Assembly: GCF_019801465.1 (NCBI RefSeq)
Contig: NZ_JAHVJA010000008.1
Span: 1 to 64,000, forward strand
Length of the DNA stretch: 64,000 nucleotides
Source: Leisingera daeponensis
Lineage (GTDB): Bacteria > Pseudomonadota > Alphaproteobacteria > Rhodobacterales > Rhodobacteraceae
Reading direction: 5' to 3'
The notes beneath the pieces were generated by a model that saw only the letters and a program-made list of their open reading frames with translations, did not search any database and was not told the DNA's origin. Position numbers and translations under genes: made by a program. Each line of letters begins with the position of its first letter. The stretch's first letter is position 1. Below, piece by piece: positions 17,046-26,081 of the stretch.

Positions 17046-17814
17046 ACGGATTTCCATCGTTATCCCGACCTTCAACCGGGCCGAGATGCTGCCAAAGGCC
17101 ATCGACAGCGCTCTCGCGCAGACCCATCCCTGCGAAGTGATCGTGGTGGACCATGGTTCGACCGACAGCACGCCTGAGGTGGCGGCAGGCTACGGCAGCA
17201 AAATTACCTATGTGCGCCGTGAGCGTGACTTCGGCCCGCATTTCTGCTGGCTGGAGGGGGTGCTTCACGCCTCGGGAGAATATGTGCATCTGCAATATGA
17301 TGATGACTGGATCCACCCGACCTTCATCGAGAAATGCGCGGACCTGCTTAAGGGTGATGTGGGCTTTGCCTTCACCGGCGCGGAAGTTGTCGACGACAGC
17401 ACCGGCAAGCAGACGATGACACAGTTCCTGGACTGGCTGCCCGCTTCCGGCATCTTCGAAAACCGTCTGGCGGAGGAAAAGATCGTCGGCTCACTGATCT
17501 CTCCCGGTGCCGCGGTCTTCCGCCGGCAGATCCTGATCGACGCGCTGTACCAGGGCCGCCTGCCGCTGCAGGGCCATGAATACCACGGCGTCGGTCCAGA
17601 TATTTTTGCCTCGCTGCTGTCCATGCTGCGCTATCCCAAGGTGGGCTTCGTCAAGGAGCCTCTGGCCAGCTTCCGCGCTCATGACGGGAGCATCACAATC
17701 GATGCCTTCAAGGACCGGAAGAAAAAGGCAGATATCGCAGCCGCCTACAACGAGGTGCGCCACTACTATGTCGAATTAAAGGCCATGCAGGCCGTACGGG
17801 AGGCACGCGCATGA
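17038..17814 (+). CDS. Glycosyltransferase family 2
   Basis: This 258-residue GT2 enzyme begins ISIVIPTFNRAEMLPKAIDS, the canonical first strand. The DxD metal motif is within LQYDDDWIHP, and AAVFRRQIL follows. The ATG at 17038 overlaps the end of the preceding gene by 8 bp, and the stop overlaps the next gene by 4 bp (ATGA), so it sits in a tightly packed operon. No membrane segment, so it probably works on a lipid-linked acceptor at the inner face of the membrane. The sugar transferred is unknown. Confidence 0.88.
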   Translation: MPERISIVIPTFNRAEMLPKAIDSALAQTHPCEVIVVDHGSTDSTPEVAAGYGSKITYVRRERDFGPHFCWLEGVLHASGEYVHLQYDDDWIHPTFIEKCADLLKGDVGFAFTGAEVVDDSTGKQTMTQFLDWLPASGIFENRLAEEKIVGSLISPGAAVFRRQILIDALYQGRLPLQGHEYHGVGPDIFASLLSMLRYPKVGFVKEPLASFRAHDGSITIDAFKDRKKKADIAAAYNEVRHYYVELKAMQAVREARA

Positions 17815-19004
17815 ATATGATAGCCCGGAAGCCGGTGACCCTGGCGGAAGAAACGATTTCGCAAGCTGAGCTGGAGGCCACCGCGGAATGGATGCTGGCC
17901 GGTAACCGCCTGACCAAGGACGCGCTCACGGTTGAGTTCGAGCGGGAGTTTGCAGAATGGATGGGGTGCCGCCACGCGGTTTTCGTCAACTCGGGGTCGT
18001 CAGCCAACCTGTTGATGATCTATGCCGCCAAGGAGGCGGGGCGGTTGCGCAACAACAAGGTGATTGCCCCGGCTGTCAGCTGGGTCACCACGGTGTCGCC
18101 GCTGATGCAGCTGGGGTTTGATGTGCGGCTATGCGATTGCGACCCCCAAAACCTGGGCCTTGACCTCAACCACTTGGAAGAGCTCTGCCGGACGGAAGCA
18201 CCGTCAATGCTGTTGCTTGTGCATGTGCTGGGTCATGCAAACCACTTGAAGGAAATTCAGGAGATTTGCGACCGCTATGGCATTCTGCTGCTGGAAGACA
18301 GTTGTGAAGCTTTGGGGTCAACCTATGGAGACCGCAAGCTGGGCTGTCACGGGACAGCGGGCAGCTTCTCCTTCTATTACGGCCACCACATCTCCACCAT
18401 CGAGGGCGGGATGGTCGTGACCGACGACACGGAATTGCATCAGGTAATGCTGTCGCTGCGCTCCCACGGCTGGAGCCGCGATCTCGATCCGCAACGCCGT
18501 GAACGGTTGCAAAGCCAGCACAGGATTGATGATTTCCGCAATTTATACACGTTCTACCACGCGGGTTTCAATTTGCGCTCGACCGATTTGCAAGCCTTTA
18601 TCGGGCGGATGCAGCTGAAGAAGCTGGACAGCATCTGCACCGTCAGGGCGCGGAACTTCGGCTCTTACGCGGATACGCTGACCGGCTACTACCAGCAGCG
18701 CAGCGATACAGGCCTGTTGTCCTCCTTTGCCTACGGGACATTGGTTGAAAACCGGATGGAGGTTTTTGAAAAACTCAAGGAAAATCAGATTGAGTGCCGC
18801 CCGCTGATCTGCGGAAACATCGCCCGCCACCCGTTCTGGGTCCGGGAGTACGGCGAGCAGACCTTGCCTAACGCTGATCTGGTCCACGAATTCGGCATCT
18901 ACCTGCCGAACCACCACAATCTGAGCCGCGCTGATGTCAGCCGGGTTTCGGGAGTCTTTGCTTCAGTTGCCCGGCCAAAGGATATGCACACAACTGCAAT
19001 CTGA
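17811..19004 (+). CDS. DegT/DnrJ/EryC1 PLP enzyme, ColD-like sugar 3-dehydratase
   Basis: This 397-residue PLP-fold protein is of the sugar aminotransferase family, with NSGSSANLL (phosphate site, 60-68) and [11 protein letters not shown] (Asp163). The active-site lysine is replaced: where aminotransferases have FF-x-T-K-x-L, this one reads [13 protein letters not shown] with His192-His193. A His here marks the dehydratases ColD (GDP-4-keto-6-deoxymannose 3-dehydratase) and RfbH/E1; the cysteines of the RfbH iron-sulfur cluster are missing, which favours ColD. Gmd, encoded next, makes exactly ColD's substrate. Predicted product: GDP-4-keto-3,6-dideoxymannose, the precursor of colitose. Starts in a 4-bp overlap with the GT2 gene. 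Confidence 0.8.
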   Translation: MNMIARKPVTLAEETISQAELEATAEWMLAGNRLTKDALTVEFEREFAEWMGCRHAVFVNSGSSANLLMIYAAKEAGRLRNNKVIAPAVSWVTTVSPLMQLGFDVRLCDCDPQNLGLDLNHLEELCRTEAPSMLLLVHVLGHANHLKEIQEICDRYGILLLEDSCEALGSTYGDRKLGCHGTAGSFSFYYGHHISTIEGGMVVTDDTELHQVMLSLRSHGWSRDLDPQRRERLQSQHRIDDFRNLYTFYHAGFNLRSTDLQAFIGRMQLKKLDSICTVRARNFGSYADTLTGYYQQRSDTGLLSSFAYGTLVENRMEVFEKLKENQIECRPLICGNIARHPFWVREYGEQTLPNADLVHEFGIYLPNHHNLSRADVSRVSGVFASVARPKDMHTTAI

Positions 19005-19074
19005 CAGCATTTGGGTTACGGGGCAGGAAATCTCTCCTGAATGGCCAGATCACGGAACAGGCGGAAAATACGAA

Positions 19075-20193
19075 ATGAAGAAGGCACTTATCACCGGCGT
19101 CACGGGCCAGGACGGGTCTTACCTGGCGGAGTTTCTGCTGGAGAAGGGCTATGAGGTGCATGGCATCAAGCGCCGGGCCTCGTCGTTCAACACCCAGCGG
19201 GTCGACCACATCTACCAGGACCCGCATGCGGATCACGCCCGTTTCAAGCTGCATTACGGCGATCTGACCGACAGCTCGAACCTGACCCGGATCCTGCAGG
19301 ACGTGCAGCCCGACGAGGTCTACAACCTCGGCGCCCAGAGCCATGTGGCGGTCTCCTTCGAGAGCCCGGAATACACCGCCGACGTCGATGCCATGGGCAC
19401 CCTGCGGCTCTTGGAGGCGATCCGCTTCCTCGGGCTGGAGAAGAAGACCCGCTTCTACCAGGCCTCGACTTCCGAGCTGTACGGCCTGGTGCAGGAGACG
19501 CCGCAGCGCGAGACCACGCCGTTCTACCCGCGCTCGCCCTATGCGGTGGCCAAGCTCTATTCCTACTGGATCACGGTCAATTACCGCGAGGCCTATGGCA
19601 TGTATGCCTGCAACGGCATCCTGTTCAACCACGAGAGCCCGCGCCGCGGCGAGACCTTCGTGACCCGCAAGATCACCCGCGGGCTGGCCAATATCGCGCA
19701 AGGCCTGGAGCCCTGCCTTTATATGGGCAACATCGACGCGCTGCGCGACTGGGGCCATGCCAAGGATTACGTGCGGATGCAGTGGATGATGCTGCAGCAG
19801 GCGGCGGCGGAGGATTTCGTCATTGCCACCGGCAAGCAGTATTCGGTGCGCCAGTTCATCGCCTGGTCCGCCGCCGAGCTGGGCATCCACCTGGAGTTCT
19901 CCGGCTCGGGCGTGGACGAGATTGCCACCGTTGCGGCGGTCGAGGGCGACAAGGCGCCGGCGCTGAAGCCCGGCGATGTGGTGATGCGGATCGACCCGCG
20001 CTATTTCCGCCCGGCGGAGGTGGAGACGCTGCTGGGCGACCCGGCCAAGGCCAGGGAGAAGCTGGGCTGGGTGCCGGAGATCCCGGTGCAGCAGATGTGC
20101 GCCGAGATGGTCGCCGAGGACCTGAAGACCGCCCGCCGCCACGCGCTCCTGAAGGAGCACGGCATGGAAGTGCCGGTCTCTGTGGAGGACTGA
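19075..20193 (+). CDS. gmd: GDP-mannose 4,6-dehydratase
   Basis: This 372-residue extended SDR converts GDP-D-mannose to GDP-4-keto-6-deoxy-D-mannose. Motifs: GVTGQDGSY (8-16), STSELYG (131-137) with the catalytic Glu, and YAVAK (Tyr156, Lys160). Length and motifs are those of full, functional Gmd. I use ATG 19075 (MKKALITG); the longer upstream frame has no support. The GC content and codon use are visibly higher than in the preceding genes, suggesting that gmd and fcl came as a separate block. No manC or manB is in the window, so GDP-mannose must come from elsewhere in the genome. Confidence 0.97.
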   Translation: MKKALITGVTGQDGSYLAEFLLEKGYEVHGIKRRASSFNTQRVDHIYQDPHADHARFKLHYGDLTDSSNLTRILQDVQPDEVYNLGAQSHVAVSFESPEYTADVDAMGTLRLLEAIRFLGLEKKTRFYQASTSELYGLVQETPQRETTPFYPRSPYAVAKLYSYWITVNYREAYGMYACNGILFNHESPRRGETFVTRKITRGLANIAQGLEPCLYMGNIDALRDWGHAKDYVRMQWMMLQQAAAEDFVIATGKQYSVRQFIAWSAAELGIHLEFSGSGVDEIATVAAVEGDKAPALKPGDVVMRIDPRYFRPAEVETLLGDPAKAREKLGWVPEIPVQQMCAEMVAEDLKTARRHALLKEHGMEVPVSVED

Positions 20194-20204
20194 AAGAGCA
20201 CACC

Positions 20205-21137
20205 ATGGCCTATGATCTGAAGGGAAAACGTGTCTTTGTCGCGGGCCACCGCGGCATGGTCGGTGCCGCCGTGCTGCGCCGTCTGGCAGCTGAAGACTGC
20301 GAACTGGTCACTGCCGCCCGCGCGGAACTGGACCTGGTCGACCAGGCGGCCGTCAGGGCCTGGATGCAGGCGCAGCGCCCCGATGCCATCGTCATGGCAG
20401 CAGCCAAGGTCGGCGGCATCAAGGCCAACAGCGATTTTCCGGTCGATTTCCTCTATCAGAACCTGATGATCGAGGCGAACCTCGCCCAGGCCGCCCATGA
20501 AGCGGATGTGGAACGGTTCCTGTTCCTGGGCTCATCCTGCATCTACCCGAAATTTGCGCCCCAGCCGATCCCGGAGGACAGCCTGCTGACCGGCGCTCTG
20601 GAGCCCACCAACGAATGGTACGCCGTTGCCAAGATCGCAGGCATCAAGCTGATGCAGGCCTACCGGCGGCAGTACGGCCGCGACTGGATCTCGGCGATGC
20701 CGACCAATCTCTACGGCCCTGGCGACAATTACGACCTGAACTCGTCCCATGTGCTGCCGGCGCTCCTGCGCAAGTTCCACGAGGCCAAGGAAGCAGGCGC
20801 CGCCTCGGTGGAACTGTGGGGCACCGGCACGCCGCGGCGCGAGTTCATCCATTGCGATGACCTGGCGGATGCGCTGGTGTTCCTGCTGAAGGAATACTCC
20901 GGCCACGATCATGTGAACGTAGGCTCCGGGGTGGAGGTCACCATCCGCGAACTGGCGGAAACCATCGCCCGGGTGGTCGGCTACGACGCGGAGCTGGTGT
21001 TTGATACGACCAAGCCGGACGGCACGCCGCGCAAACTGATGGACAGCTCCCGGCTGCATGCCATGGGCTGGAACAATTCCCGGTCTCTGGAAGAAGGTAT
21101 TGGCCAAACTTACAGCCATTGGCTCCAGAACGCCTGA
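20205..21137 (+). CDS. fcl: GDP-L-fucose synthase / GDP-colitose synthase type (Fcl/WcaG)
   Basis: This 310-residue epimerase-reductase has GHRGMVG (14-20), the SSCIYP segment and YAVAK, followed by [10 protein letters not shown] and REFIHCDD; all are diagnostic for Fcl. It normally turns GDP-4-keto-6-deoxymannose into GDP-L-fucose. The same fold, as ColC, makes GDP-L-colitose from the ColD product. Because a ColD-like protein is two genes upstream, both outcomes are possible. It begins 11 nt after gmd. Confidence 0.93.
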   Translation: MAYDLKGKRVFVAGHRGMVGAAVLRRLAAEDCELVTAARAELDLVDQAAVRAWMQAQRPDAIVMAAAKVGGIKANSDFPVDFLYQNLMIEANLAQAAHEADVERFLFLGSSCIYPKFAPQPIPEDSLLTGALEPTNEWYAVAKIAGIKLMQAYRRQYGRDWISAMPTNLYGPGDNYDLNSSHVLPALLRKFHEAKEAGAASVELWGTGTPRREFIHCDDLADALVFLLKEYSGHDHVNVGSGVEVTIRELAETIARVVGYDAELVFDTTKPDGTPRKLMDSSRLHAMGWNNSRSLEEGIGQTYSHWLQNA

Positions 21138-21158
21138 TTTTGAACTAGGAAACACGTT

Positions 21159-22253
21159 ATGAATATTCAAACAACTGAGCTGAAAGCCCCCCGGGTTGCC
21201 CTTGTCGGCGGGCAATGGGCCCAGAATGTCGGCAATGCCTTTTTTAACCTGGGCGGGGAATATGTACTGAAGCGCGTGTTCGGCGACAATGCGGTGGGGT
21301 ATTTTCAGGATCAGCCGAACTACCGCACGCTGCACAACAAGTTCAAAGGCAACCCGGACAATTACGTCGATTTTGTCAAATACCTGGATATCGACTATCT
21401 GGTGCTGCAGGGGCCGGTGCTGAATGCCTGGATGGCCGCCAGCTGGGAAAAGACGTTCAAGGCGCTGCAGGAACGCGGCACCAGGATCATCCTCCTGTCC
21501 TGCGCCTTCTTCAAATTCACCGGCAGCGAGATCGCCAAGGTGAAGGCCTTCCTTGAAGCATATCCGCCGGCCCTGATCTCCACCCGGGATGACAAATCCT
21601 ACGGCATTCTGAAGGACTGGCTGCCCGGCGTTCCGAAGTACAACGGGATCGACTCCGGCTTTTTCCTCAACCGCTGCGTCACCCCGTTCAAGACCCGCGG
21701 CAGCACGCCTTACATGGCAATGAATTTCGACCGCTACCCGGAGCCGAGCATCTCCGAAAGCGCCTTTGATGCGGGCAAGTTCCGCACCATGCGGATCGAA
21801 CTGGAAGGGGCAGCCTACCATCTCGGGATTCCGAACTTTCTCGACAAATCCGCGCATAAGGGCAAGATCCGCAGCTACTTTGCCGACCTGACCGACCGCC
21901 GCAAGCTGCCGGAGACCTTTGCCGGCCGGATGGTGGTGCGTCCGGAGCACCGTTTCTTCCCGCATGTCACCCACAAGATCTACCGCCAGCCCAATGCCAC
22001 CGCATCGGACGAGCCCTGGACCTACATCAACATCTACGCCAATGCGGATTTCACCCTCTCCGACCGGGTTCATGCCTGCGTGGCAACCCTGGCCTTCGGC
22101 AGCCCGGCAATGCTGTTCACGCCAAGCCCGCGCTCGGCGCTGTTCGGCCGTGTCGGCCTCGAGGAGATCAAGACCCGGCTGGTGACCCTGGACCTGGATT
22201 ACCTGCACGAGGAACAGGAAAAGGAAATCGCCTGGCTGAAAGAGCGGCTTTGA
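21159..22253 (+). CDS. Polysaccharide pyruvyl transferase family protein
   Basis: This 364-residue protein is of the CsaB/WcaK-type pyruvyltransferase family, with an N-terminal GGQWAQNVGNAFFNLGG (like the G-x-x-N-x-GD region of the family) and a C-terminal LSDRVHACVATLAFGSPA, matching the conserved SDRLHG-x-hexx-A-x-x-GxP block. It would transfer pyruvate from phosphoenolpyruvate to a sugar as a ketal, adding negative charge to the polymer. Preceded by AGGAAACA; its stop is directly followed by the next ATG. Confidence 0.85.
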   Translation: MNIQTTELKAPRVALVGGQWAQNVGNAFFNLGGEYVLKRVFGDNAVGYFQDQPNYRTLHNKFKGNPDNYVDFVKYLDIDYLVLQGPVLNAWMAASWEKTFKALQERGTRIILLSCAFFKFTGSEIAKVKAFLEAYPPALISTRDDKSYGILKDWLPGVPKYNGIDSGFFLNRCVTPFKTRGSTPYMAMNFDRYPEPSISESAFDAGKFRTMRIELEGAAYHLGIPNFLDKSAHKGKIRSYFADLTDRRKLPETFAGRMVVRPEHRFFPHVTHKIYRQPNATASDEPWTYINIYANADFTLSDRVHACVATLAFGSPAMLFTPSPRSALFGRVGLEEIKTRLVTLDLDYLHEEQEKEIAWLKERL

Positions 22254-23330
22254 ATGGCACGGAAAGTTTTGGTTGTAGGCCCCTTCCCGGGGCCTATCAG
22301 CGGCCAGACAATCTCAACGCAGAAATTTTACAGCTATCTCCTGGGCAGGCATGGGGCCGGGAGAATCCGTAAAGTGAACATCGCCCGCGGCAACCGGCGG
22401 CTGCCGCAGGCGGTCAAGCTGCTGCGGGCCGGCTGCGCGGCCGCGCGCATCTTGCTGGAAAGCGGGCGCTCCAGCAGCACCTATATCTCGGTGGATGCCA
22501 ACAAGGGAATGTATCTGACATTCCTCTACTGCCTGTGCGCCCGGGCCAGATCCTCCCGGGTTTTCCTCCACCATCACACCTACTCGCATATCTCGGAGCG
22601 GAACCGGGCGATGGCATGGATCGTCTCTGCGGCCGGCGCGGATGCCGTGCACATCAGTATCTGCCGGGAAATGTCCCGGGCGCTTTCCAGCCGCTATCCG
22701 AAGATCAGGCACACTGAGAACCTGTCGAATATTTTCCATATCGGGTCCGCCGAGCAGGGCGCGCGGCCGGAAGGCAGCGGTACGGAGATCGTGCTGGGCC
22801 ATATGTCCAGGCTGTCCTGCGAGAAAGGTGTCCAGACCTGCCTGGAGGTGTACCGGAACCTCAAGCGCCGGGGGATTCCGGCAGTTCTCAGGCTGGCAGG
22901 CCGTTTTGCCGATGCAAAGACACGGGACCTGGTGCAGGCCGCCGCCGCCGGCGACAGCGGCATTCAGCATCTGGGAGAAATCTCCGGTCAGGAAAAGGAA
23001 GCGTTCTTTCAGTCGCTTGGCTTTTTCCTGTTCCCCTCGGCCTACAAGAACGAAACCCAGGGGATTGTGAACCTTGAGGCGCTTTCCCACGGGGTTCCCG
23101 TTCTTGCCGTCGGGCGCGCCTGCCTGAAATCGGATCTCAGCCGCCAGCCCGAATGGCTGTTTGCGGACCAGGCTGCGTTTACCGGCCGTGTCCCGGACTA
23201 TATCGCGGACAATCTTGACCGGTACCCGGAGCTGCGGCGGAACGCTGCCGCGCTCTTTGAAGACCTGAAAGGCGAAAGCGGGGACCAGCTGGAGCGCATT
23301 TCAGACCTCCTGGTTCCCCTGGAGGCATGA
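22254..23330 (+). CDS. Glycosyltransferase family 4 (group 1)
   Basis: This 358-residue GT-B retaining glycosyltransferase starts VLVVGPFPGPISGQTI. The donor-binding half has LGHMSRLSCEKGVQT and, later, FLFPSAYKNETQGIVNLEAL, the E-x7-E nucleotide-sugar motif region. Start codon abuts the preceding stop. Likely a cytosolic-face enzyme adding one residue to the repeat unit; sugar unknown. Confidence 0.87.
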   Translation: MARKVLVVGPFPGPISGQTISTQKFYSYLLGRHGAGRIRKVNIARGNRRLPQAVKLLRAGCAAARILLESGRSSSTYISVDANKGMYLTFLYCLCARARSSRVFLHHHTYSHISERNRAMAWIVSAAGADAVHISICREMSRALSSRYPKIRHTENLSNIFHIGSAEQGARPEGSGTEIVLGHMSRLSCEKGVQTCLEVYRNLKRRGIPAVLRLAGRFADAKTRDLVQAAAAGDSGIQHLGEISGQEKEAFFQSLGFFLFPSAYKNETQGIVNLEALSHGVPVLAVGRACLKSDLSRQPEWLFADQAAFTGRVPDYIADNLDRYPELRRNAAALFEDLKGESGDQLERISDLLVPLEA

Positions 23331-23336
23331 CGAGAC

Positions 23337-24596
23337 ATGCCGCCCCGACGCCACACCCTCTCTGTTGTTTTCTCCAGACTGGTTTTCAGCCTCGTGCAAT
23401 GGAGTCTGATCTCCATCCTGGCCCACTCCGGGGATGTGGAGGCGATCGGGGTCCTCGGGGCGGCGCTGGCGGTCAGCACGGTGTCCTTCGGCTTTTTCAA
23501 CATGGGGCTCCGGCAGGGCATTGCGACGGATCTGTCCGGCACTTTTCCGGATTCCGGCTATTGGGTATTCCGCATCCTCACCGGCGGGCTGGCCTGCGCC
23601 GCCATTGTTCTCTTCGCAAGCCTGACCGCGGCCTCCAGCATGGCATTTGCGGTCACGCTTGCGGTGCTGCTGCCCAAGCTGGCGGAAAGCTTTTCCGAGG
23701 CGGCCTACGGCTTTTTCCAGCGGTCCGGCGACCTCGGGAGCATTGCCCGCTCCCAGCTCCTGCGGGCGGTTCTGGCGTTTGCGGCCTTCCTGGGCACCTA
23801 TACGGCGACCGCCAGCCTGTTCTGGGCGACGCTTGGATGGGGGCTGTCGCAGTTTGCGGTGTTCGCCCTGGCGGACAGGAGCGCAAGCGGCCTGGCCGGC
23901 CGCCGCGGCCCCGGTCTCCGGGAGCTGCCGCTTCTGCAAATCGCCCTGACCCAGCTTCCGGTGGCGGCCGGCACGCTGATCGGGGACATCGGCCTTCTGG
24001 CCCCGCGGTTCCTGGTCGATGCCGCTGCCGGCGATTTTGAGCTGGGCCGGTTCACCGCGGTCTATTACCTGTTTCAGGCCGCCAATATCCTGGTGCTGTC
24101 CCTGCTGCTCACCTTCCTGTCGCCGCTGGCCCGCAGCTTCCAGGACGGCCGGTTTGCCGCCGTGCGGCGGCAGGTCTTCAGATTCCAGCTGCTGCTGATG
24201 CTGTGCTGCGCCGGCGGTTTCCTGACCGCGGTTCTGGCCGGCGACTTGGTGCTGCTGCTTCTCTACGGCGCCGCATTTCAGGATCTTGACACGGTTTTTG
24301 TCCTGCTGGCGGCAGGCTGGAGCTTCAAATACATGGCGCTGGTGCCGCGGGTGTTCATCACCGCGGGGCGGTATTTCTCGACCGGAATGGTGATGGATGC
24401 CGCCGCAACAGCCCTGACCCTTTCCTGCTGCGGCTATTTCTACCTTGTCCTGGACACGGGCCTGATCCATCTGTCGGCCGGCTTCCTGCTGGCCCAGGTG
24501 CTGTCCCTGGTTTGCTTTAACGGCATCTTCCTGTACCGGCTGCGGGCGCCCGGCGCCGGCCCGGAGGACGGGAAGGCCGCATGCGGGGGCGGATGA
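23337..24596 (+). CDS. Wzx-like oligosaccharide flippase (MOP superfamily)
   Basis: This 419-residue protein has about 12 hydrophobic segments and few charged loops. The order of genes (glycosyltransferases, then this, then a polymerase) and the paired-helix pattern (VFSRLVFSLVQWSLISILA ... GLRQGIATDLSG) indicate a Wzx/RfbX-type flippase that moves lipid-linked repeat units across the inner membrane. Sequence identity in this family is always weak, so the call rests on topology and context. GGAGG precedes ATG 23337. Confidence 0.75.
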   Translation: MPPRRHTLSVVFSRLVFSLVQWSLISILAHSGDVEAIGVLGAALAVSTVSFGFFNMGLRQGIATDLSGTFPDSGYWVFRILTGGLACAAIVLFASLTAASSMAFAVTLAVLLPKLAESFSEAAYGFFQRSGDLGSIARSQLLRAVLAFAAFLGTYTATASLFWATLGWGLSQFAVFALADRSASGLAGRRGPGLRELPLLQIALTQLPVAAGTLIGDIGLLAPRFLVDAAAGDFELGRFTAVYYLFQAANILVLSLLLTFLSPLARSFQDGRFAAVRRQVFRFQLLLMLCCAGGFLTAVLAGDLVLLLLYGAAFQDLDTVFVLLAAGWSFKYMALVPRVFITAGRYFSTGMVMDAAATALTLSCCGYFYLVLDTGLIHLSAGFLLAQVLSLVCFNGIFLYRLRAPGAGPEDGKAACGGG

Positions 24597-24700
24597 ACCG
24601 ATGGCGGAAGACAATCTCCGGATGGTCTGCATGGCTTCTCCTGCGGCTGGCGCCTGCAGGCCAGGGGCGCACGCTGCGACAAGCCGGATGAGGAGTGGAA

Positions 24701-26035
24701 ATGGCAGTTGATGTATGGCTTGCTGCGGTGCTGGTAGCTGCGATGCTCAGCTATGCCGTTGTCCGGCAGCATATCAATCTTGCACTTTTCCTTACCCTCA
24801 TGCTGCTCGGCGTGGTCTTCCGGTTCGGATATATTGATGCAGGCCTAATCACAGAAGGGTATTTCTTCCGCGAAGTCCGCGGCAAGCCTGCAGATCTCCT
24901 CTGGTCGTATCAGTGGCTTTTGATCTTTACGCTTGCAGCCTTTGCCGCCTACGGAGCGTCAGGCAATGGGGGGCGGAGGGCCGCGCAAAAGCTCAGCAAT
25001 GCCTGCAAATTGCCAGTCCGTTCCGATCTTGCAGGAGTTTCCGTTCTCGCGGCCGCCGCAATGCTGGCAGCCGCAATCATGTTCATTGCGAGCCTGTTCG
25101 GGGGGCTTGGAAACGCGATTCAGTTTTTGTCTCGGCGCGCAGGCGCAGGAACGGCCGGATTGGGATTTATCACGCTCAGCCTGCAATTCTCTTTTGTTTT
25201 CATAGGCCTCGCGATTCATTCCGCCCGCATCAACCGAAGGTTCTTTTTGGCATCAGCAGCAATGGCCATGGGGCTGCTGCAAATTTGGATTATCTTTGCA
25301 ACCGGGTCGCGCGGGACCGCTGCTATTAACGCGCTTGGCTTCAGCCTCTTCTGGTTCTGGACGCCTCAGCGGCCATCGCAGGACGGAAGCGCCCGCTTCG
25401 GTATGCGCCCGCGGACTGCGCTTATGCTGGCGGCCGCCGGCACCGTTGCAGTCTTCCTGCTTGTTGTTGTCGGCGGGGCAATCCGCGATGTGGCCCAGGG
25501 GAAATCGCAAAGCCTTGATCTTGCGGAAAGCTTTGATGGGGCTGCGCTTGAGTTTGCTGCGGCCCTGCCCATTGTAGACCTGATGAGCGCTGTCAAAACC
25601 TATGTGGACTATCAAGGTCATGACTATGGGATGCAGTTCATCAACTATCTGGGGCGCTTTATTCCGCGTTCAATCTGGACGGAAAAACCCGACGTGTTCG
25701 GGGTTGCGATGCGGGTCTTCTTTTCCGGTGACCGCCTTTCAGGCGTGCCTCCGACAATGGCAGGCGAGTGGTATATCGCCTTTGGCGGCACAGGCATCCT
25801 TCTTGGCGGTATCTTACTCGGTTTTATATTGCGGGTTTGCGACAAACTTTGGCTGCTTGCCCGCACCCAAAGCCACGCGGTTATCCCAGCAGTGTTCCTG
25901 ACAGGAACAGTACCTGTCCGTATGGTGCGAGAGGGTATGGAAATTGGTGTGTTTTTCCTGATCTACATTACCGCCGCCTTCATTCTGTTCCGCTTCATAA
26001 GCCGTTTGAAGGCCAAAAGGCAGCCTGCCTTATGA
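24701..26035 (+). CDS. Wzy-like polysaccharide polymerase
   Basis: This 446-residue membrane protein has about 11-12 helices and one large periplasmic loop containing FIPRSIWTEKPDVFG, a segment often seen in O-antigen/EPS polymerases (R-x-IW-x-xKP). It follows the Wzx-like gene and would join repeat units outside the inner membrane. ATG 24701 with AGGAG five nt upstream is preferred over GTG 24695. Codon use is less GC-rich than in the genes on either side. Confidence 0.78.
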   Translation: MAVDVWLAAVLVAAMLSYAVVRQHINLALFLTLMLLGVVFRFGYIDAGLITEGYFFREVRGKPADLLWSYQWLLIFTLAAFAAYGASGNGGRRAAQKLSNACKLPVRSDLAGVSVLAAAAMLAAAIMFIASLFGGLGNAIQFLSRRAGAGTAGLGFITLSLQFSFVFIGLAIHSARINRRFFLASAAMAMGLLQIWIIFATGSRGTAAINALGFSLFWFWTPQRPSQDGSARFGMRPRTALMLAAAGTVAVFLLVVVGGAIRDVAQGKSQSLDLAESFDGAALEFAAALPIVDLMSAVKTYVDYQGHDYGMQFINYLGRFIPRSIWTEKPDVFGVAMRVFFSGDRLSGVPPTMAGEWYIAFGGTGILLGGILLGFILRVCDKLWLLARTQSHAVIPAVFLTGTVPVRMVREGMEIGVFFLIYITAAFILFRFISRLKAKRQPAL

Positions 26036-26042
26036 CGTCTCG

Positions 26043-26064
26043 GCGGCCTGCCTTGGCAGGCCGC
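26043..26064. terminator. Hairpin between convergent operons
   Basis: The 10-bp arms GCGGCCTGCC and GGCAGGCCGC are separated by TT. It lies between the ends of the wzy-like gene (+) and wza (-), where a two-way transcription stop is expected. There is no clear T-run, so the call is tentative. Confidence 0.45.
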
Positions 26065-26081
26065 TGTGCCAGGAAGCGCCC

